A DNA stretch of 32,499 bases. It comes from an uncultured Bacteroidia bacterium (GTDB lineage: Bacteria; Bacteroidota; Bacteroidia; Bacteroidales; UBA932). The notes under the pieces were generated by a model, which was given only the letters and a program-made list of their open reading frames with translations, had not been told where the DNA came from and did not search any database. The translations under genes were made by a program, and so were the position numbers. Every line of letters starts with the position of its first letter. Position 1 is the stretch's first letter. Location: positions 1 to 32,499 of the forward strand of contig CACZWF010000022.1 in the NCBI GenBank assembly GCA_902784785.1, in the 5' to 3' direction. Below are positions 8,567 to 16,968 of the stretch, piece by piece.

Positions 8567-8598
8567 TTTGTTTTTCTCTCGGCTTATTCCTATTTTTG
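8567..8598 (+). promoter_or_regulatory. Promoter of secA: -33 TTTG, -7 TATTTTTG
   Basis: TTTG at 8567-8570 and TATTTTTG at 8591-8598 are separated by 20 bases, within the normal Bacteroidota spacing. The -7 box ends 30 bases before ATG 8629. Confidence 0.75.
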
Positions 8599-8628
8599 TA
8601 AGATTTTGGATAATTATTGTGTGAATAT

Positions 8629-11600
8629 ATGTCACTGACAGGATTTTTTAAGAAGATTTTCGGGTCGAAGGCCGAGCGGGATTACAAGAAGTTGCAACCG
8701 ACGCTGGCCGCGATTCTCGAGGAATATAAGACCATTGACGCGCTGGACAACGACGCCCTGCGGGCGGAGAGCGCGAAGCTCCGGGAGCTGATTCGACAGC
8801 GGACGGCGGCGGACGAGGCGCGGATGGTGGAGATCAAGGAGCAGATGGAGAGTCCGGACCTCGACGTGAAGGAGAAGGTCCAACTGGCCAATGAGTCCGA
8901 GAAACTGGTCAAGAAGATTGACGAGGATATCGAAGCGATTCTGAACGAGATTCTTCCCAAGGCGTTTGCCATCATGAAGTCCACCGCCCGGCGTTTTGCC
9001 GAGGGCAAGGATGTGGTCGTGACGGCCAGCGAGTTTGACCGTGCCCTGTCCACGAACAAGGATTTCGTGACCATCGACGGGGACAAGGCCGTCTGGCACA
9101 ACCACTGGATGGCGGGCGGCAACGAGATTACCTGGGATATGGTGCATTACGACGTGCAGCTTATCGGCGGCACGGTCCTGCACCAGGGAAAGATTGCGGA
9201 GATGGCCACCGGTGAGGGCAAGACCCTTGTGGCGACGCTTCCGGTCTTCCTCAATGCCTTGGCGGGCAAAGGCGTGCACGTGGTGACGGTCAACGATTAT
9301 CTGTCCAAACGTGATGCGGAGTGGATGGGCCCGCTCTATCAGTTCCACGGCCTGTCGGTGGATTGCATCGACAAGTACGATGCCAATATGGAGAAGGACA
9401 AACGCCGCCGGGCCTACAACTGCGACATTACCTTCGGTACCAATAACGAGTTCGGTTTCGACTATTTGCGCGACAATATGGCCACGGATGTCAATGACCT
9501 GGTCCAGCGCAAGCACCACTATGCCATCGTGGACGAGGTGGACTCCGTGCTCATCGACGACGCCCGTACGCCTTTGATTATTTCCGGAAGGGCCTCCCGC
9601 GGCGACAGCGACGACATCGCCCGCTTCATGGAGTTCCGTCCGATGGTCGAGCAGCTCTACGGCAAGCAGCGCGCCCTCGTGGTCGAGATTCTCAACAATG
9701 CCCGCAAGCTCATTTCCGAGGGGAACGAGAAAGACGGCGGCCTGTTGCTCCTGCGTGCCTACAAGGGTCTGCCCAAGTACAAGCCTTTGATCAAGTATCT
9801 GAGTGAGCCCGGTATCAAGCAGCTGTTGCAGAAGACCGAGGATTACTATATGCAGGACAATGAGAAGGAGATGCACATCGCGACCGATCCTTTGTACTTC
9901 GTCCTGAATGAAAAACAGAATACCATCGATATGACCGATAACGGTCACGAGGTCCTGGCCCACGCGCTGTCCGACCCCGATTTCTTCGTGATTCCGGACG
10001 TGGGTTCCGCGCTCGCCGAGTTGGAGAAGGAGAATCTGTCGGTGTCCGACAAGGTCCGCCGCAAAGACGAGATTATGGCGGATTTCGCGCTCAAGAGCGA
10101 CCGTATCCATACGGTGAACCAACTCCTGAAGGCCTATGCGATGTTCGAGAAGGATGTGGATTACGTCATCATCGACAACAAGGTCAAGATTGTGGACGAG
10201 CAGACGGGCCGTATCATGGAGGGCCGCCGCTGGAGCGACGGTTTGCACCAAGCCGTGGAGGCGAAGGAAAATGTGAAGGTGGAGGAGTCCACGCAGACGA
10301 TGGCGACCATTTCCTTGCAGAACTATTTCCGTATGTATCACAAACTGGCCGGTATGACCGGTACGGCGGAGACCGAGGCGGGTGAGTTCTGGAGCATCTA
10401 CAAGCTGGATGTGGTGGTGATTCCGACCAACAAGCCGATCGCCCGTATCGACCAGACGGACTTGATTTACAAGACGGAGGCCGCCAAGTTCAACGCGGTG
10501 GTGGCGAATATCGCCGAATTGATGAAAGAAGGCCGTCCCGTGCTGGTGGGTACTACCGACGTGGAGACCTCCGAGAAACTGAGCCGCATGCTCCGGATGC
10601 GGGGCATCAACCACCAGGTGCTGAACGCCAAACAGCACGCCCGCGAGGCGGAGGTCGTCGCTCACGCCGGTCAGAAGGGGATGGTAACGATTGCGACCAA
10701 CATGGCCGGTCGTGGTACCGATATCAAGCTTTCCGATGAGGTGCGAGCCGCCGGCGGTCTGGCCATCATCGGTACGGAGCGTCACGACAGCCGTCGTGTG
10801 GACCGTCAGTTGCGCGGCCGTGCCGGCCGTCAGGGAGACCCGGGTACTTCCATTTTCTACATTTCCTTGGAAGATAAATTGATGCGTCGTTTCGGATCGG
10901 ACCGTATCGCCGGACTGGTGGACCGTCTGGGCATGCCCGAAAACGAGGCGCTGGAAAGCCCGATGCTGTCCCGGCAGATCGAGAGTTCGCAGAAGAAGGT
11001 GGAGGAAATTCATTTCGGTACCCGTAAGCGTCTGCTCGAGTACGACGACGTGATGAACTCCCAGCGCGAGGTCATCTACACCAAACGCCGCAACGCCCTG
11101 CGGGGGGACAAAGTGGAAATCGATGTGCTCAATATGATGCAGGATATGGCCCAGATCATCGTGGATAACTATGAAGAGCAGGGTTCCCTCTATGTGAACA
11201 TTGCCTTGCCTATCACCGACGGCCGCCGCGTCAATCCGCTGACCCTGCCGTTCAACCTCAAGAAGTGCTATGAGAGCAAGGGCAAGGAAATCGGCCGAAC
11301 CCTCGCCAAGTACATTACCTTGATCCAGATCGACAATCTCTGGAAAGACCACCTGCAGGCGATGGACGACCTCCGTCAGTCCGTGCAGAACGCGTCCTAC
11401 GAGCAGAAAGACCCGCTCTTGATTTATAAACTGGAGAGCTTCAACCTCTTCACGGAACTGCTGGAGAACCTCGACAAGAACATTCTTTCCTTCTTGTTGC
11501 TGGCCCAGATTCCTTTGCGCGATGCTTCCGAGGCCCGCGAGGCGGCTCCCACCCGTCGTCCGGATCCCGGCCGCTTCCAGACCAGCCGCAGCGATATGGT

Positions 11601-11724
11601 GACGAATGGTCCGCAGGAGCGCAGCCGCATGCCGATGCGCGTGGAAAAGACGGTCGGACGCAACGATCCTTGTCCTTGCGGGTCCGGCAAGAAATACAAG
11701 AATTGTCACGGTAAAGAGAATTAA
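8629..11724 (+). CDS. secA: Protein translocase ATPase SecA
   Basis: A 1031-residue preprotein translocase motor that drives unfolded proteins through SecYEG. Visible motifs are Walker A in ATGEGKT at 193-199, the DEAD-type Walker B DEVD at 302-305 followed by [25 protein letters not shown] in the second nucleotide-binding fold, [18 protein letters not shown] (motif VI), and the zinc tail with C1015, C1017, C1026 and H1027 for SecB or ribosome contact. An insertion within NBF1 (about residues 330-400) is normal for Bacteroidota. ATG 8629 is chosen ([22 protein letters not shown]); a TTG at 8617 would add four unconserved residues. A 1025-residue antisense frame over this gene is a codon-bias artefact. 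It sits four bases before the bactofilin gene. Confidence 0.98.
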   Translation: MSLTGFFKKIFGSKAERDYKKLQPTLAAILEEYKTIDALDNDALRAESAKLRELIRQRTAADEARMVEIKEQMESPDLDVKEKVQLANESEKLVKKIDEDIEAILNEILPKAFAIMKSTARRFAEGKDVVVTASEFDRALSTNKDFVTIDGDKAVWHNHWMAGGNEITWDMVHYDVQLIGGTVLHQGKIAEMATGEGKTLVATLPVFLNALAGKGVHVVTVNDYLSKRDAEWMGPLYQFHGLSVDCIDKYDANMEKDKRRRAYNCDITFGTNNEFGFDYLRDNMATDVNDLVQRKHHYAIVDEVDSVLIDDARTPLIISGRASRGDSDDIARFMEFRPMVEQLYGKQRALVVEILNNARKLISEGNEKDGGLLLLRAYKGLPKYKPLIKYLSEPGIKQLLQKTEDYYMQDNEKEMHIATDPLYFVLNEKQNTIDMTDNGHEVLAHALSDPDFFVIPDVGSALAELEKENLSVSDKVRRKDEIMADFALKSDRIHTVNQLLKAYAMFEKDVDYVIIDNKVKIVDEQTGRIMEGRRWSDGLHQAVEAKENVKVEESTQTMATISLQNYFRMYHKLAGMTGTAETEAGEFWSIYKLDVVVIPTNKPIARIDQTDLIYKTEAAKFNAVVANIAELMKEGRPVLVGTTDVETSEKLSRMLRMRGINHQVLNAKQHAREAEVVAHAGQKGMVTIATNMAGRGTDIKLSDEVRAAGGLAIIGTERHDSRRVDRQLRGRAGRQGDPGTSIFYISLEDKLMRRFGSDRIAGLVDRLGMPENEALESPMLSRQIESSQKKVEEIHFGTRKRLLEYDDVMNSQREVIYTKRRNALRGDKVEIDVLNMMQDMAQIIVDNYEEQGSLYVNIALPITDGRRVNPLTLPFNLKKCYESKGKEIGRTLAKYITLIQIDNLWKDHLQAMDDLRQSVQNASYEQKDPLLIYKLESFNLFTELLENLDKNILSFLLLAQIPLRDASEAREAAPTRRPDPGRFQTSRSDMVTNGPQERSRMPMRVEKTVGRNDPCPCGSGKKYKNCHGKEN

Positions 11725-11728
11725 TCTT

Positions 11729-12160
11729 ATGTTTTTTAAAGATTCAACTATGGCTAAAACAGATCAACCGGTCAATATCAATACGATCAGTCGTATATCC
11801 CAAGGCACCTGTTTCAAAGGTGTGATGACTTCTCCTTCCGATTTCCGTTTGGACGGTACGTTTGAAGGGGATATCGTTTGCGAAGGTAAGGTGGTTGTCG
11901 GCGCAGACGCCCATTTCAAAGGCAATATCACTTGCTCGGACCTCGATTTCTGGGGCAAGGCGGAGGGTGAATTCTTCGTCAAGGATACCCTTTCGATGCA
12001 CAGTGCCTGCGAAATCAAAGGAAATATCCACACCCGCAAACTGTATGTGGAGCTGGGTTCTTCTTTCAATGGCAATTGCTCGATGAAAGAAGACGAGGCG
12101 GTGGTGACGGGCGCTAGCTTGAACGCAAGTGGCTCCGAAACGGAATCTGCCGAGGAATAA
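11729..12160 (+). CDS. Bactofilin-family cytoskeletal protein
   Basis: A 143-residue polymer-forming protein. The central 90 residues (DFRLDGTFEGDIVCEGKVVV onward) show the spaced glycine and hydrophobic pattern of the bactofilin beta-helix, for example GTFEGDIVCEGK and KGNITCSDLDFWGKAEGEF, flanked by a short N-terminus and an acidic, disordered tail (SGSETESAEE). Bactofilins self-assemble without nucleotide and act as membrane-near scaffolds for cell shape or for placing envelope enzymes. The start could be ATG 11729 (MFFKDSTMAKTD), four bases after the secA stop, or ATG 11750 (MAKTDQPVN), which would give 136 residues. The frame extends upstream into secA but that part is shadow. Cotranscription with secA is likely, as no promoter box is seen between them. 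Confidence 0.9.
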   Translation: MFFKDSTMAKTDQPVNINTISRISQGTCFKGVMTSPSDFRLDGTFEGDIVCEGKVVVGADAHFKGNITCSDLDFWGKAEGEFFVKDTLSMHSACEIKGNIHTRKLYVELGSSFNGNCSMKEDEAVVTGASLNASGSETESAEE

Positions 12161-12163
12161 GGA

Positions 12164-12180
12164 ACTGACACTTTGTCAGT
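12164..12180. promoter_or_regulatory. Perfect 7-bp inverted repeat ACTGACA-CTT-TGTCAGT before grpE
   Basis: Two seven-base arms separated by three bases, lying 57 bases before the grpE start. It is not followed by a T-run, which argues against a terminator, and it does not match the CIRCE heat-shock operator. A similar half, TTTGTCA, occurs again at 12201-12207. It may be an operator for grpE-dnaJ; this is inference. Confidence 0.4.
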
Positions 12181-12184
12181 AAAA

Positions 12185-12217
12185 GACCGGTGGCAAATTT
12201 TTTGTCATCCGGTTTTT
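12185..12217 (+). terminator. Probable terminator after the bactofilin gene
   Basis: ACCGG at 12186-12190 pairs with CCGGT at 12209-12213, and TGGCAAA/TTTGTCA extend the stem with a bulge and a G-T pair. TTTTT follows. It would end the secA-bactofilin transcript ahead of grpE. Confidence 0.55.
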
Positions 12218-12237
12218 CATAAATAATCAGTCAAACT

Positions 12238-12789
12238 ATGTTTAAGAATAAAAAAGAGAAAGTGAAAGAGCCTGTTGAGGAAGTGCAGCAGGAAGAAGCC
12301 GTGGAGCAGCCCGTCAACGAATGTGACGAACTCCGCAAAGAGGTGGAGGGCCTGAAAGCGCAGGTGGAACAGGATAAGGACGACTATCTGCGTCTGCGGG
12401 CGGATTTCGAGAACTTCCGTCGTCACGCTTCGGAAGACCGGCTCAAGCTCATCACCAACGCCTCTGCAGACCTGATCAAGGGGATGCTGCCGGTGCTGGA
12501 CGATTGTGAACGGGCGATGAAAATGATTGCCGACACGCAAGGCGAGGACAGTCCCGCGCTAGAAGGCGTCAAAATGATTTACAACAAACTCTTCGAGTAT
12601 CTGAAGTCCCGCGGTCTCGCGTTGATCGAGGCCAAAGGAGAGCCTTTTGATACCGACAAGCACGAAGCGGTGGCCCAGTTCCCCGTACAAGATGAGGCGG
12701 AAAAGGGCAAGGTGTTCGATGTGGCACAAAATGGTTACACCCTTCATGGCGAGATTATCCGCTATGCGAAGGTGGTAGTAGGAATTTGA
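12238..12789 (+). CDS. grpE: Nucleotide exchange factor GrpE
   Basis: A 183-residue co-chaperone that releases ADP from DnaK. The N-terminal 27 residues are charged and Glu-rich, residues 28-70 form the long dimer helix ([32 protein letters not shown]), and the C-terminal beta domain carries the conserved block [12 protein letters not shown] and ends [18 protein letters not shown], the usual GrpE signature. Length is normal. ATG 12238 is the first in the frame and the following dnaJ gene starts four bases after the stop. dnaK is not in the window, as in many Bacteroidota where it is elsewhere. No good TAnnTTTG box is visible in front, so its promoter, perhaps stress-related, is unclear; an inverted repeat lies upstream. 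Confidence 0.96.
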   Translation: MFKNKKEKVKEPVEEVQQEEAVEQPVNECDELRKEVEGLKAQVEQDKDDYLRLRADFENFRRHASEDRLKLITNASADLIKGMLPVLDDCERAMKMIADTQGEDSPALEGVKMIYNKLFEYLKSRGLALIEAKGEPFDTDKHEAVAQFPVQDEAEKGKVFDVAQNGYTLHGEIIRYAKVVVGI

Positions 12790-12793
12790 CAAA

Positions 12794-14005
12794 ATGGCAC
12801 AGAAAAGAGATTATTATGAAGTTCTGGGCGTAAACAAGAACGCTACGGAGCAGGAAATCAAGAGCGCCTATCGGAAAATGGCCATCAAGTACCATCCCGA
12901 TAAGCACTTGAATGATACGGAGGCGCAGAAAAAAGAAGCGGAAGAGAAGTTCAAAGAGGCTTCCGAAGCTTATTCCGTGCTCTCAGATCCCGACAAGAAG
13001 GCCCGTTACGACCAGTTCGGCTTTGCCGGCGTGGATGGCGGAGCCGGGGGTGCCGGTGGATTTAGCGGAGCCGGTTGGGAAAATGTCAATGACATTCTTC
13101 GTGATCTGTTCGGCGGCGGCTTCGGGGGCTTCGGCGGTTTTGATTTCGGCGGTTTCGGCGGTGGAGGGTCTGCCCGTGGCGGCCGTCGGGTCTATCGTGG
13201 ACGGGATATTCGTACGCGTGTCAAGTTGACCTTGGCGGAAATTGCTTCAGGCTGTGACAAAGAGATTTCCTTGGAGCGTAATGTCCCGTGCCCCGATTGC
13301 GGTGGCAAGGGAACTGCCAATGCTTCCGATATCAAAGATTGTCCTTCCTGTCACGGAACGGGACAAATCAAACGGGTGTCTACCGGCCTGTTCGGAATGC
13401 AGACGGTCCAATATTCCGTCTGCCAGCAGTGTGGGGGCGAGGGAAAGATTGTTTCTAACCCGTGCAAGAGTTGCAGCGGGACGGGCTTGATTCGTAAACG
13501 CCAGACGGTCAAGGTGCATATTCCCGCGGGTGTGCAGGATGGGATGCAGATTACGGTGCAGGGCGAAGGACACGGCGCCAAGAACGGGGGAGTCAACGGC
13601 GATTTGCTGTTGGTGATCGAGGAGATTCCTTCCCGCGAGTACAAACGTAACGGACCGGATTTGCTCTATACCCAGTTATTGACCATCAGTCAGGCTTGCC
13701 TGGGATGCGAGGTGCAGATTCCCTGCGTGGACGGGACGACGCACCGCGCCAAGGTGGAGGCGGGTACCCAGTCTGGTGCGATGATTAAAGTCCGCGGAAA
13801 AGGTCTGCCCAGGATTGACGCCTATGGTCGCAACAACGGTCGCGGAGACCTTTATGTGCGTTATATCGTGTATATTCCCAAGAAGGTGTCCCGCGAGGAA
13901 AGGGAGCTTTTGCAGAAGTTGGATCAGAGCGAGAATTTCCAGCCGGTGGAGAAGAACAATGATGATCGTTCTTTCTTCGATCGTCTGAAAAGTATATTTG
14001 ATTAA
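12794..14005 (+). CDS. dnaJ: Chaperone DnaJ (Hsp40, type I)
   Basis: A 403-residue co-chaperone that delivers substrates to DnaK and stimulates its ATPase. The J domain occupies 5-72 with the catalytic HPD at 34-36. A Gly/Phe-rich stretch follows (about 78-130, [20 protein letters not shown]). Four zinc-binding repeats are intact: CPDCGGKG (166), CPSCHGTG (183), CQQCGGEG (210) and CKSCSGTG (224). The C-terminal substrate-binding domain includes [13 protein letters not shown] and VRGKGLPR. Length is a little above the usual 375-390. It forms an operon with grpE. Confidence 0.97.
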   Translation: MAQKRDYYEVLGVNKNATEQEIKSAYRKMAIKYHPDKHLNDTEAQKKEAEEKFKEASEAYSVLSDPDKKARYDQFGFAGVDGGAGGAGGFSGAGWENVNDILRDLFGGGFGGFGGFDFGGFGGGGSARGGRRVYRGRDIRTRVKLTLAEIASGCDKEISLERNVPCPDCGGKGTANASDIKDCPSCHGTGQIKRVSTGLFGMQTVQYSVCQQCGGEGKIVSNPCKSCSGTGLIRKRQTVKVHIPAGVQDGMQITVQGEGHGAKNGGVNGDLLLVIEEIPSREYKRNGPDLLYTQLLTISQACLGCEVQIPCVDGTTHRAKVEAGTQSGAMIKVRGKGLPRIDAYGRNNGRGDLYVRYIVYIPKKVSREERELLQKLDQSENFQPVEKNNDDRSFFDRLKSIFD

Positions 14006-14011
14006 TTGATT

Positions 14012-14058
14012 GAGGCTATTGCCGAGGGTGGCACAGGCAAGAAAATGGACATAGCCTC
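14012..14058 (+). terminator. Structured intergenic element after dnaJ, possible terminator
   Basis: GAGGCTAT at 14012-14019 pairs perfectly with ATAGCCTC at 14051-14058, enclosing a smaller stem, either TGCC/GGCA (14020-14023 with 14030-14033) or TTGCC/GGCAA (14019-14023 with 14036-14040). Only TAAAATGTATTT follows, so it is not a classical terminator; a leader structure for the next gene is an alternative. Confidence 0.35.
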
Positions 14059-14076
14059 TAAAATGTATTTAAAGTA

Positions 14077-15300
14077 TTGAAGGTTATAGTTGGAATAGGT
14101 AAGGGTGTGGGTGCGGTCGTTGGGGCCGTGCTCTTGCTTTTCGTGCTCTCGGAGGTCAGCCCTATCTATGATTTCCGGGTCCCGGAGCCGTTCCAAGGTC
14201 CTGATATCTTCAATCCTTATCGGAATCTGCACGATAGTCTGACGGGTGCGGACTCGCAGGCGGCGACGCTTTGGAAACGGGCGGTGTTTCATACGCACAC
14301 GCGGGTGAAGGGCCCCTGGCCGCTCAATGAATGCCGCTATTGGCCCGCTCACGTGGATTCGGTCTATCGGACTTTCGGCTACGAAATCATCACCTTTTCC
14401 AATCATAACGAGATCATTTCCCACCCTTACGACACGGCCTTGCAGGTGAATGTGTACGAGCACGGATACAATCTGTTCAAGTACCACAAGTGCGTGTTCG
14501 GGTCACCGTCCGTGATTCATTTCGACAATATGCTGCCCGTGCTGGCTTCCCAGAAGCAGTTCCAGTTGGATTACCTGGGGCGGACCTCCGATTTTATCCA
14601 GATGAATCATCCTTTCCGCACTTTTTGTACGACCCCGGATGTGATGCGGAAGCTTTCGGGCTATGAACTCATCGAACTGGACAGCGGGGTGAGTGTGGAA
14701 AATGAATATTGGGACTGGGCGCTCGGCGCGGGACATTACAGTTTTGCATTGGCCAATGATGACTTGCATTACCCGGACCGTTCCGACCGCATCGCCGTGC
14801 GCTGCAATTTCCTGCATTGCCCTTCGGGGCGATATGAAGACATCAAGGCCTGCCTGCTGGGCGGTTGCTTCTATGCGATGCGGGTCCCGGACTACGGTAA
14901 CGGGGATTGGGCGGAAAAACACGCCCGCAATAGATGTCTGCCCTCCATTACGGATATCGGCTTGAAGGACAGTACCATCTTTATGACGCTGTCCGTGCCC
15001 GCCGACAGCATACGGGTCATCGGTCGTGATCATTCGCGTCTGGCCCTGGCCGTCGATACGGATACGATGGCCTACACCCTTCCTGCGAATGAACCCTACG
15101 CGCGTCTGTGCGCTTGGTTCCCCGGGGGAGAGGTGATTTATACCAACGCCTTCGCCCGCTATGATGCGTCCCTGGCGTCCGATCCGTTCAACAACGCGCC
15201 GCAGCCGGTGAACGTGCCGTTGACCATCTTGTATAATCTGCTGGTCCTGTGCCTGTCCGCCGGATTGGTCTGGCTGCTGGTCAAATTATTTCGTCTATGA
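14077..15300 (+). CDS. Membrane-anchored PHP-type metal-dependent hydrolase
   Basis: A 407-residue protein with one N-terminal membrane segment (about 9-25, GKGVGAVVGAVLLLFVLSEV) and one near the C-terminus (about 380-403). Between them the sequence follows the PHP (polymerase and histidinol phosphatase) pattern: HTHT at 72-75, GYEIITFSNHNEI at 101-113 where the usual DH is NH, YEHG near 128, MNHPF near 198, and ANDDLHYP near 226, which supply the expected His/Asp/Glu metal ligands. A phosphoesterase outside or in the periplasmic space is likely; the substrate is unknown. No ATG fits: the frame has a stop at 14059 and the first plausible start is TTG 14077 (GTG 14107 is an alternative inside the membrane segment). 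Its stop overlaps the EptA-like start (ATGA), so the two are coupled and may act on the same envelope lipid. Confidence 0.7.
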   Translation: MKVIVGIGKGVGAVVGAVLLLFVLSEVSPIYDFRVPEPFQGPDIFNPYRNLHDSLTGADSQAATLWKRAVFHTHTRVKGPWPLNECRYWPAHVDSVYRTFGYEIITFSNHNEIISHPYDTALQVNVYEHGYNLFKYHKCVFGSPSVIHFDNMLPVLASQKQFQLDYLGRTSDFIQMNHPFRTFCTTPDVMRKLSGYELIELDSGVSVENEYWDWALGAGHYSFALANDDLHYPDRSDRIAVRCNFLHCPSGRYEDIKACLLGGCFYAMRVPDYGNGDWAEKHARNRCLPSITDIGLKDSTIFMTLSVPADSIRVIGRDHSRLALAVDTDTMAYTLPANEPYARLCAWFPGGEVIYTNAFARYDASLASDPFNNAPQPVNVPLTILYNLLVLCLSAGLVWLLVKLFRL

Positions 15301-16817
15301 AATGCTTCTTCCCTAAAAAAGTCAGCCTGACGGTATTCAGCCTGGTGTTGAGTCTCTACACCTTGCTGACCTTCCATTTTCCTTTCCTGCGTCACGCTTC
15401 TCACCAGGTAGAAAGCGGCTTCAGCGGTGTGGTGATTCTGGTTAGCCTGGTCTTGCTGCTGCTGGTTTTGAATTTCTTCTTCTATTATCTGCTCACCTGG
15501 TTGGGACGGCTTGTGGGAAGAATCATCATCAGCCTGACCTTGATTGGGGATGCCATTATGCTGTATTTCGTCAATAACTATGATGTTCTGGTGACGGATG
15601 AGATGATGGGCAATGTATTCCGGACGCAGTTCAGCGAGGCTTCGGGATTTTTCTCCTTCTCCTTTATATTATATGTGTTGTTTCTGGGAATCGCTCCTTC
15701 GGTCTATGTGCTGGGGCGCAAGGTCGAGTTCGGCTCGTGGAAGCGTTTCCTTTCCTGGATCGGGGGCGCGCTGGGTGCCGTGTTGGTGATTGCCTTCGGA
15801 AATATGCCCTCCTGGCCGTGGATAGACAAGAATTCGACGGAACTGGGAAGTATGCTGATGCCCTGGTCCTATGTGATCAATACTTTCCGCTACTATGACG
15901 GGGAAAGGAAGAAGAATGCGAAGGAAATCCTTCTGCCGGACGCGCGTTTCGACAACGAGCGGCCGGAGGTGTTGGTGCTGATGGTCGGGGAGTCGGCCCG
16001 TCGGGACCATTTTGCCTATTATGGTTATGAGCGGAACACCAATCCTTATACCGCGTCGGACGGCCTCACCGCCTTGGTCGCGGATTCGTATACGACCTAT
16101 ACGGCGGGAAGCCTCAAGGCGATTCTGGAATATCAGCCGACGGGGGATTTGTATGAGATTTTGCCCAATTATCTCTATCGCCACGGTGTGGATGTGTCCT
16201 GGCGGACCAGCAACTGGGGCGAGCCGCCGGTGCATATTGAAAAGTATGCGAAGGTGGGGGACTTGAAGGCGCGTTATCCCGAGGCGGACGATCGTTATGA
16301 CGGTATCTTGCTGGCGGGTTTGAAAGAGGAAATCCAGGCCAGCTCGGCTTCCAAAGTCCTGGTCGTGCTGCATACCAACACTTCGCACGGACCGGCCTAC
16401 AACACCAAATATCCGCCGGAGTTCGAGACTTTTACGCCCGTTTGCAGTACTGTGGAGATGGCCAAGACCGACCGGCAGCAACTGCTCAACGCCTACGACA
16501 ACAGCATCGTCTATACCGATTATCTGATTCACAGTGTGATTGAGTTGCTCCGCGAGATTCCGGAGCGGCGTTCCGCCCTGATTTATGTCTCCGACCACGG
16601 CGAATCACTGGGCGAGAACAACCTCTATATGCACGGCGTTCCCATTTCGATGGCGCCGAAAGAGCAGATTGAGATTCCTTTCCTTGTCTGGACTTCGGAT
16701 GCGCTCAAGGTCAAATCCCTTGGCAAAGTCGGTCAGCACCACATTTTCCACTCCGTGATGCACTTCTTCGGCATGACCAGCCCTATCTATAATCCCGACT
16801 TGGATATTTTTGAGTAG
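15297..16817 (+). CDS. EptA-like phosphoethanolamine transferase
   Basis: A 506-residue inner-membrane enzyme of the phosphoethanolamine transferase family (sulfatase fold), which decorates lipid A or related lipids with phosphoethanolamine. Five hydrophobic segments occupy about 12-30, 44-64, 75-95, 120-139 and 153-170. The periplasmic domain shows metal ligand E232 in GESARRDHFAYYGYERNTNP, candidate nucleophile T269 in TYTAGSL, H364 in NTSHGPAY, and D433/H434 in SDHGESLGENNLYMHG with H446. This motif set and order match EptA. ATG 15297 is chosen because it overlaps the previous stop; 16 further upstream residues in the frame are shadow. Such enzymes lower the negative charge of the surface and raise resistance to cationic peptides. 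Its last codons (PDLDIFE-stop) are duplicated at 18299-18322. Confidence 0.92.
   Translation: MKCFFPKKVSLTVFSLVLSLYTLLTFHFPFLRHASHQVESGFSGVVILVSLVLLLLVLNFFFYYLLTWLGRLVGRIIISLTLIGDAIMLYFVNNYDVLVTDEMMGNVFRTQFSEASGFFSFSFILYVLFLGIAPSVYVLGRKVEFGSWKRFLSWIGGALGAVLVIAFGNMPSWPWIDKNSTELGSMLMPWSYVINTFRYYDGERKKNAKEILLPDARFDNERPEVLVLMVGESARRDHFAYYGYERNTNPYTASDGLTALVADSYTTYTAGSLKAILEYQPTGDLYEILPNYLYRHGVDVSWRTSNWGEPPVHIEKYAKVGDLKARYPEADDRYDGILLAGLKEEIQASSASKVLVVLHTNTSHGPAYNTKYPPEFETFTPVCSTVEMAKTDRQQLLNAYDNSIVYTDYLIHSVIELLREIPERRSALIYVSDHGESLGENNLYMHGVPISMAPKEQIEIPFLVWTSDALKVKSLGKVGQHHIFHSVMHFFGMTSPIYNPDLDIFE
16794..16817 (+). repeat. 24-bp direct repeat, copy 1 (3' end of the EptA-like gene)
   Basis: This stretch encodes PDLDIFE-stop at the end of the phosphoethanolamine transferase gene. 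It matches 18299-18322 at 22 of 24 positions; the two differences (TTG/CTG and GAG/GAA) are synonymous. With copy 2 it brackets the ATPase gene. Confidence 0.8.
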
Positions 16818-16878
16818 CTACGTCAATTTTAGGAAAAGTGTAAGAGAAGAAGTCGGCCGATAACCAAGGTTGATATAT

Positions 16879-16937
16879 ACTTTCTCCCGAAAAACATTCA
16901 TACTTTTTACCGAAAATTTTTTCAACTTTTTCCCGAA
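16879..16937 (+). repeat. Three direct repeats ACTTTYTNCCGAA with exact 23-bp period
   Basis: Copies ACTTTCTCCCGAA (16879-16891), ACTTTTTACCGAA (16902-16914) and ACTTTTTCCCGAA (16925-16937) start exactly 23 bases apart. The last lies between the -33 and -7 regions of the ATPase promoter, where a bound repressor would block transcription. They look like operator iterons. Confidence 0.75.
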
Positions 16938-16942
16938 TTGAT

Positions 16943-16950
16943 TATCTTTG
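16943..16950 (+). promoter_or_regulatory. -7 box TATCTTTG for the DUF4143-type ATPase
   Basis: An exact TAnnTTTG match ending 18 bases before ATG 16969. It overlaps the upstream TTG at 16948, which argues against that codon as the start. Confidence 0.7.
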
Positions 16951-16968
16951 CCTCAGAAAATACTTGAT

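Noticed and set aside
8632-11709. A 1025-residue open frame on the minus strand across secA
   Set aside because: It is exactly antisense to secA, is His/Val/Leu/Gly-rich without domains, and results from the GC-rich third positions of secA.
12164-12180. CIRCE element (HrcA site) before grpE
   Set aside because: CIRCE has nine-base arms TTAGCACTC/GAGTGCTAA with a nine-base spacer; the palindrome here does not match in sequence or spacing.
14064-14081. ATG at 14064 as the start of the PHP-type gene
   Set aside because: It is in another frame and meets TGA after five codons; the real frame has a stop at 14059, leaving TTG 14077.
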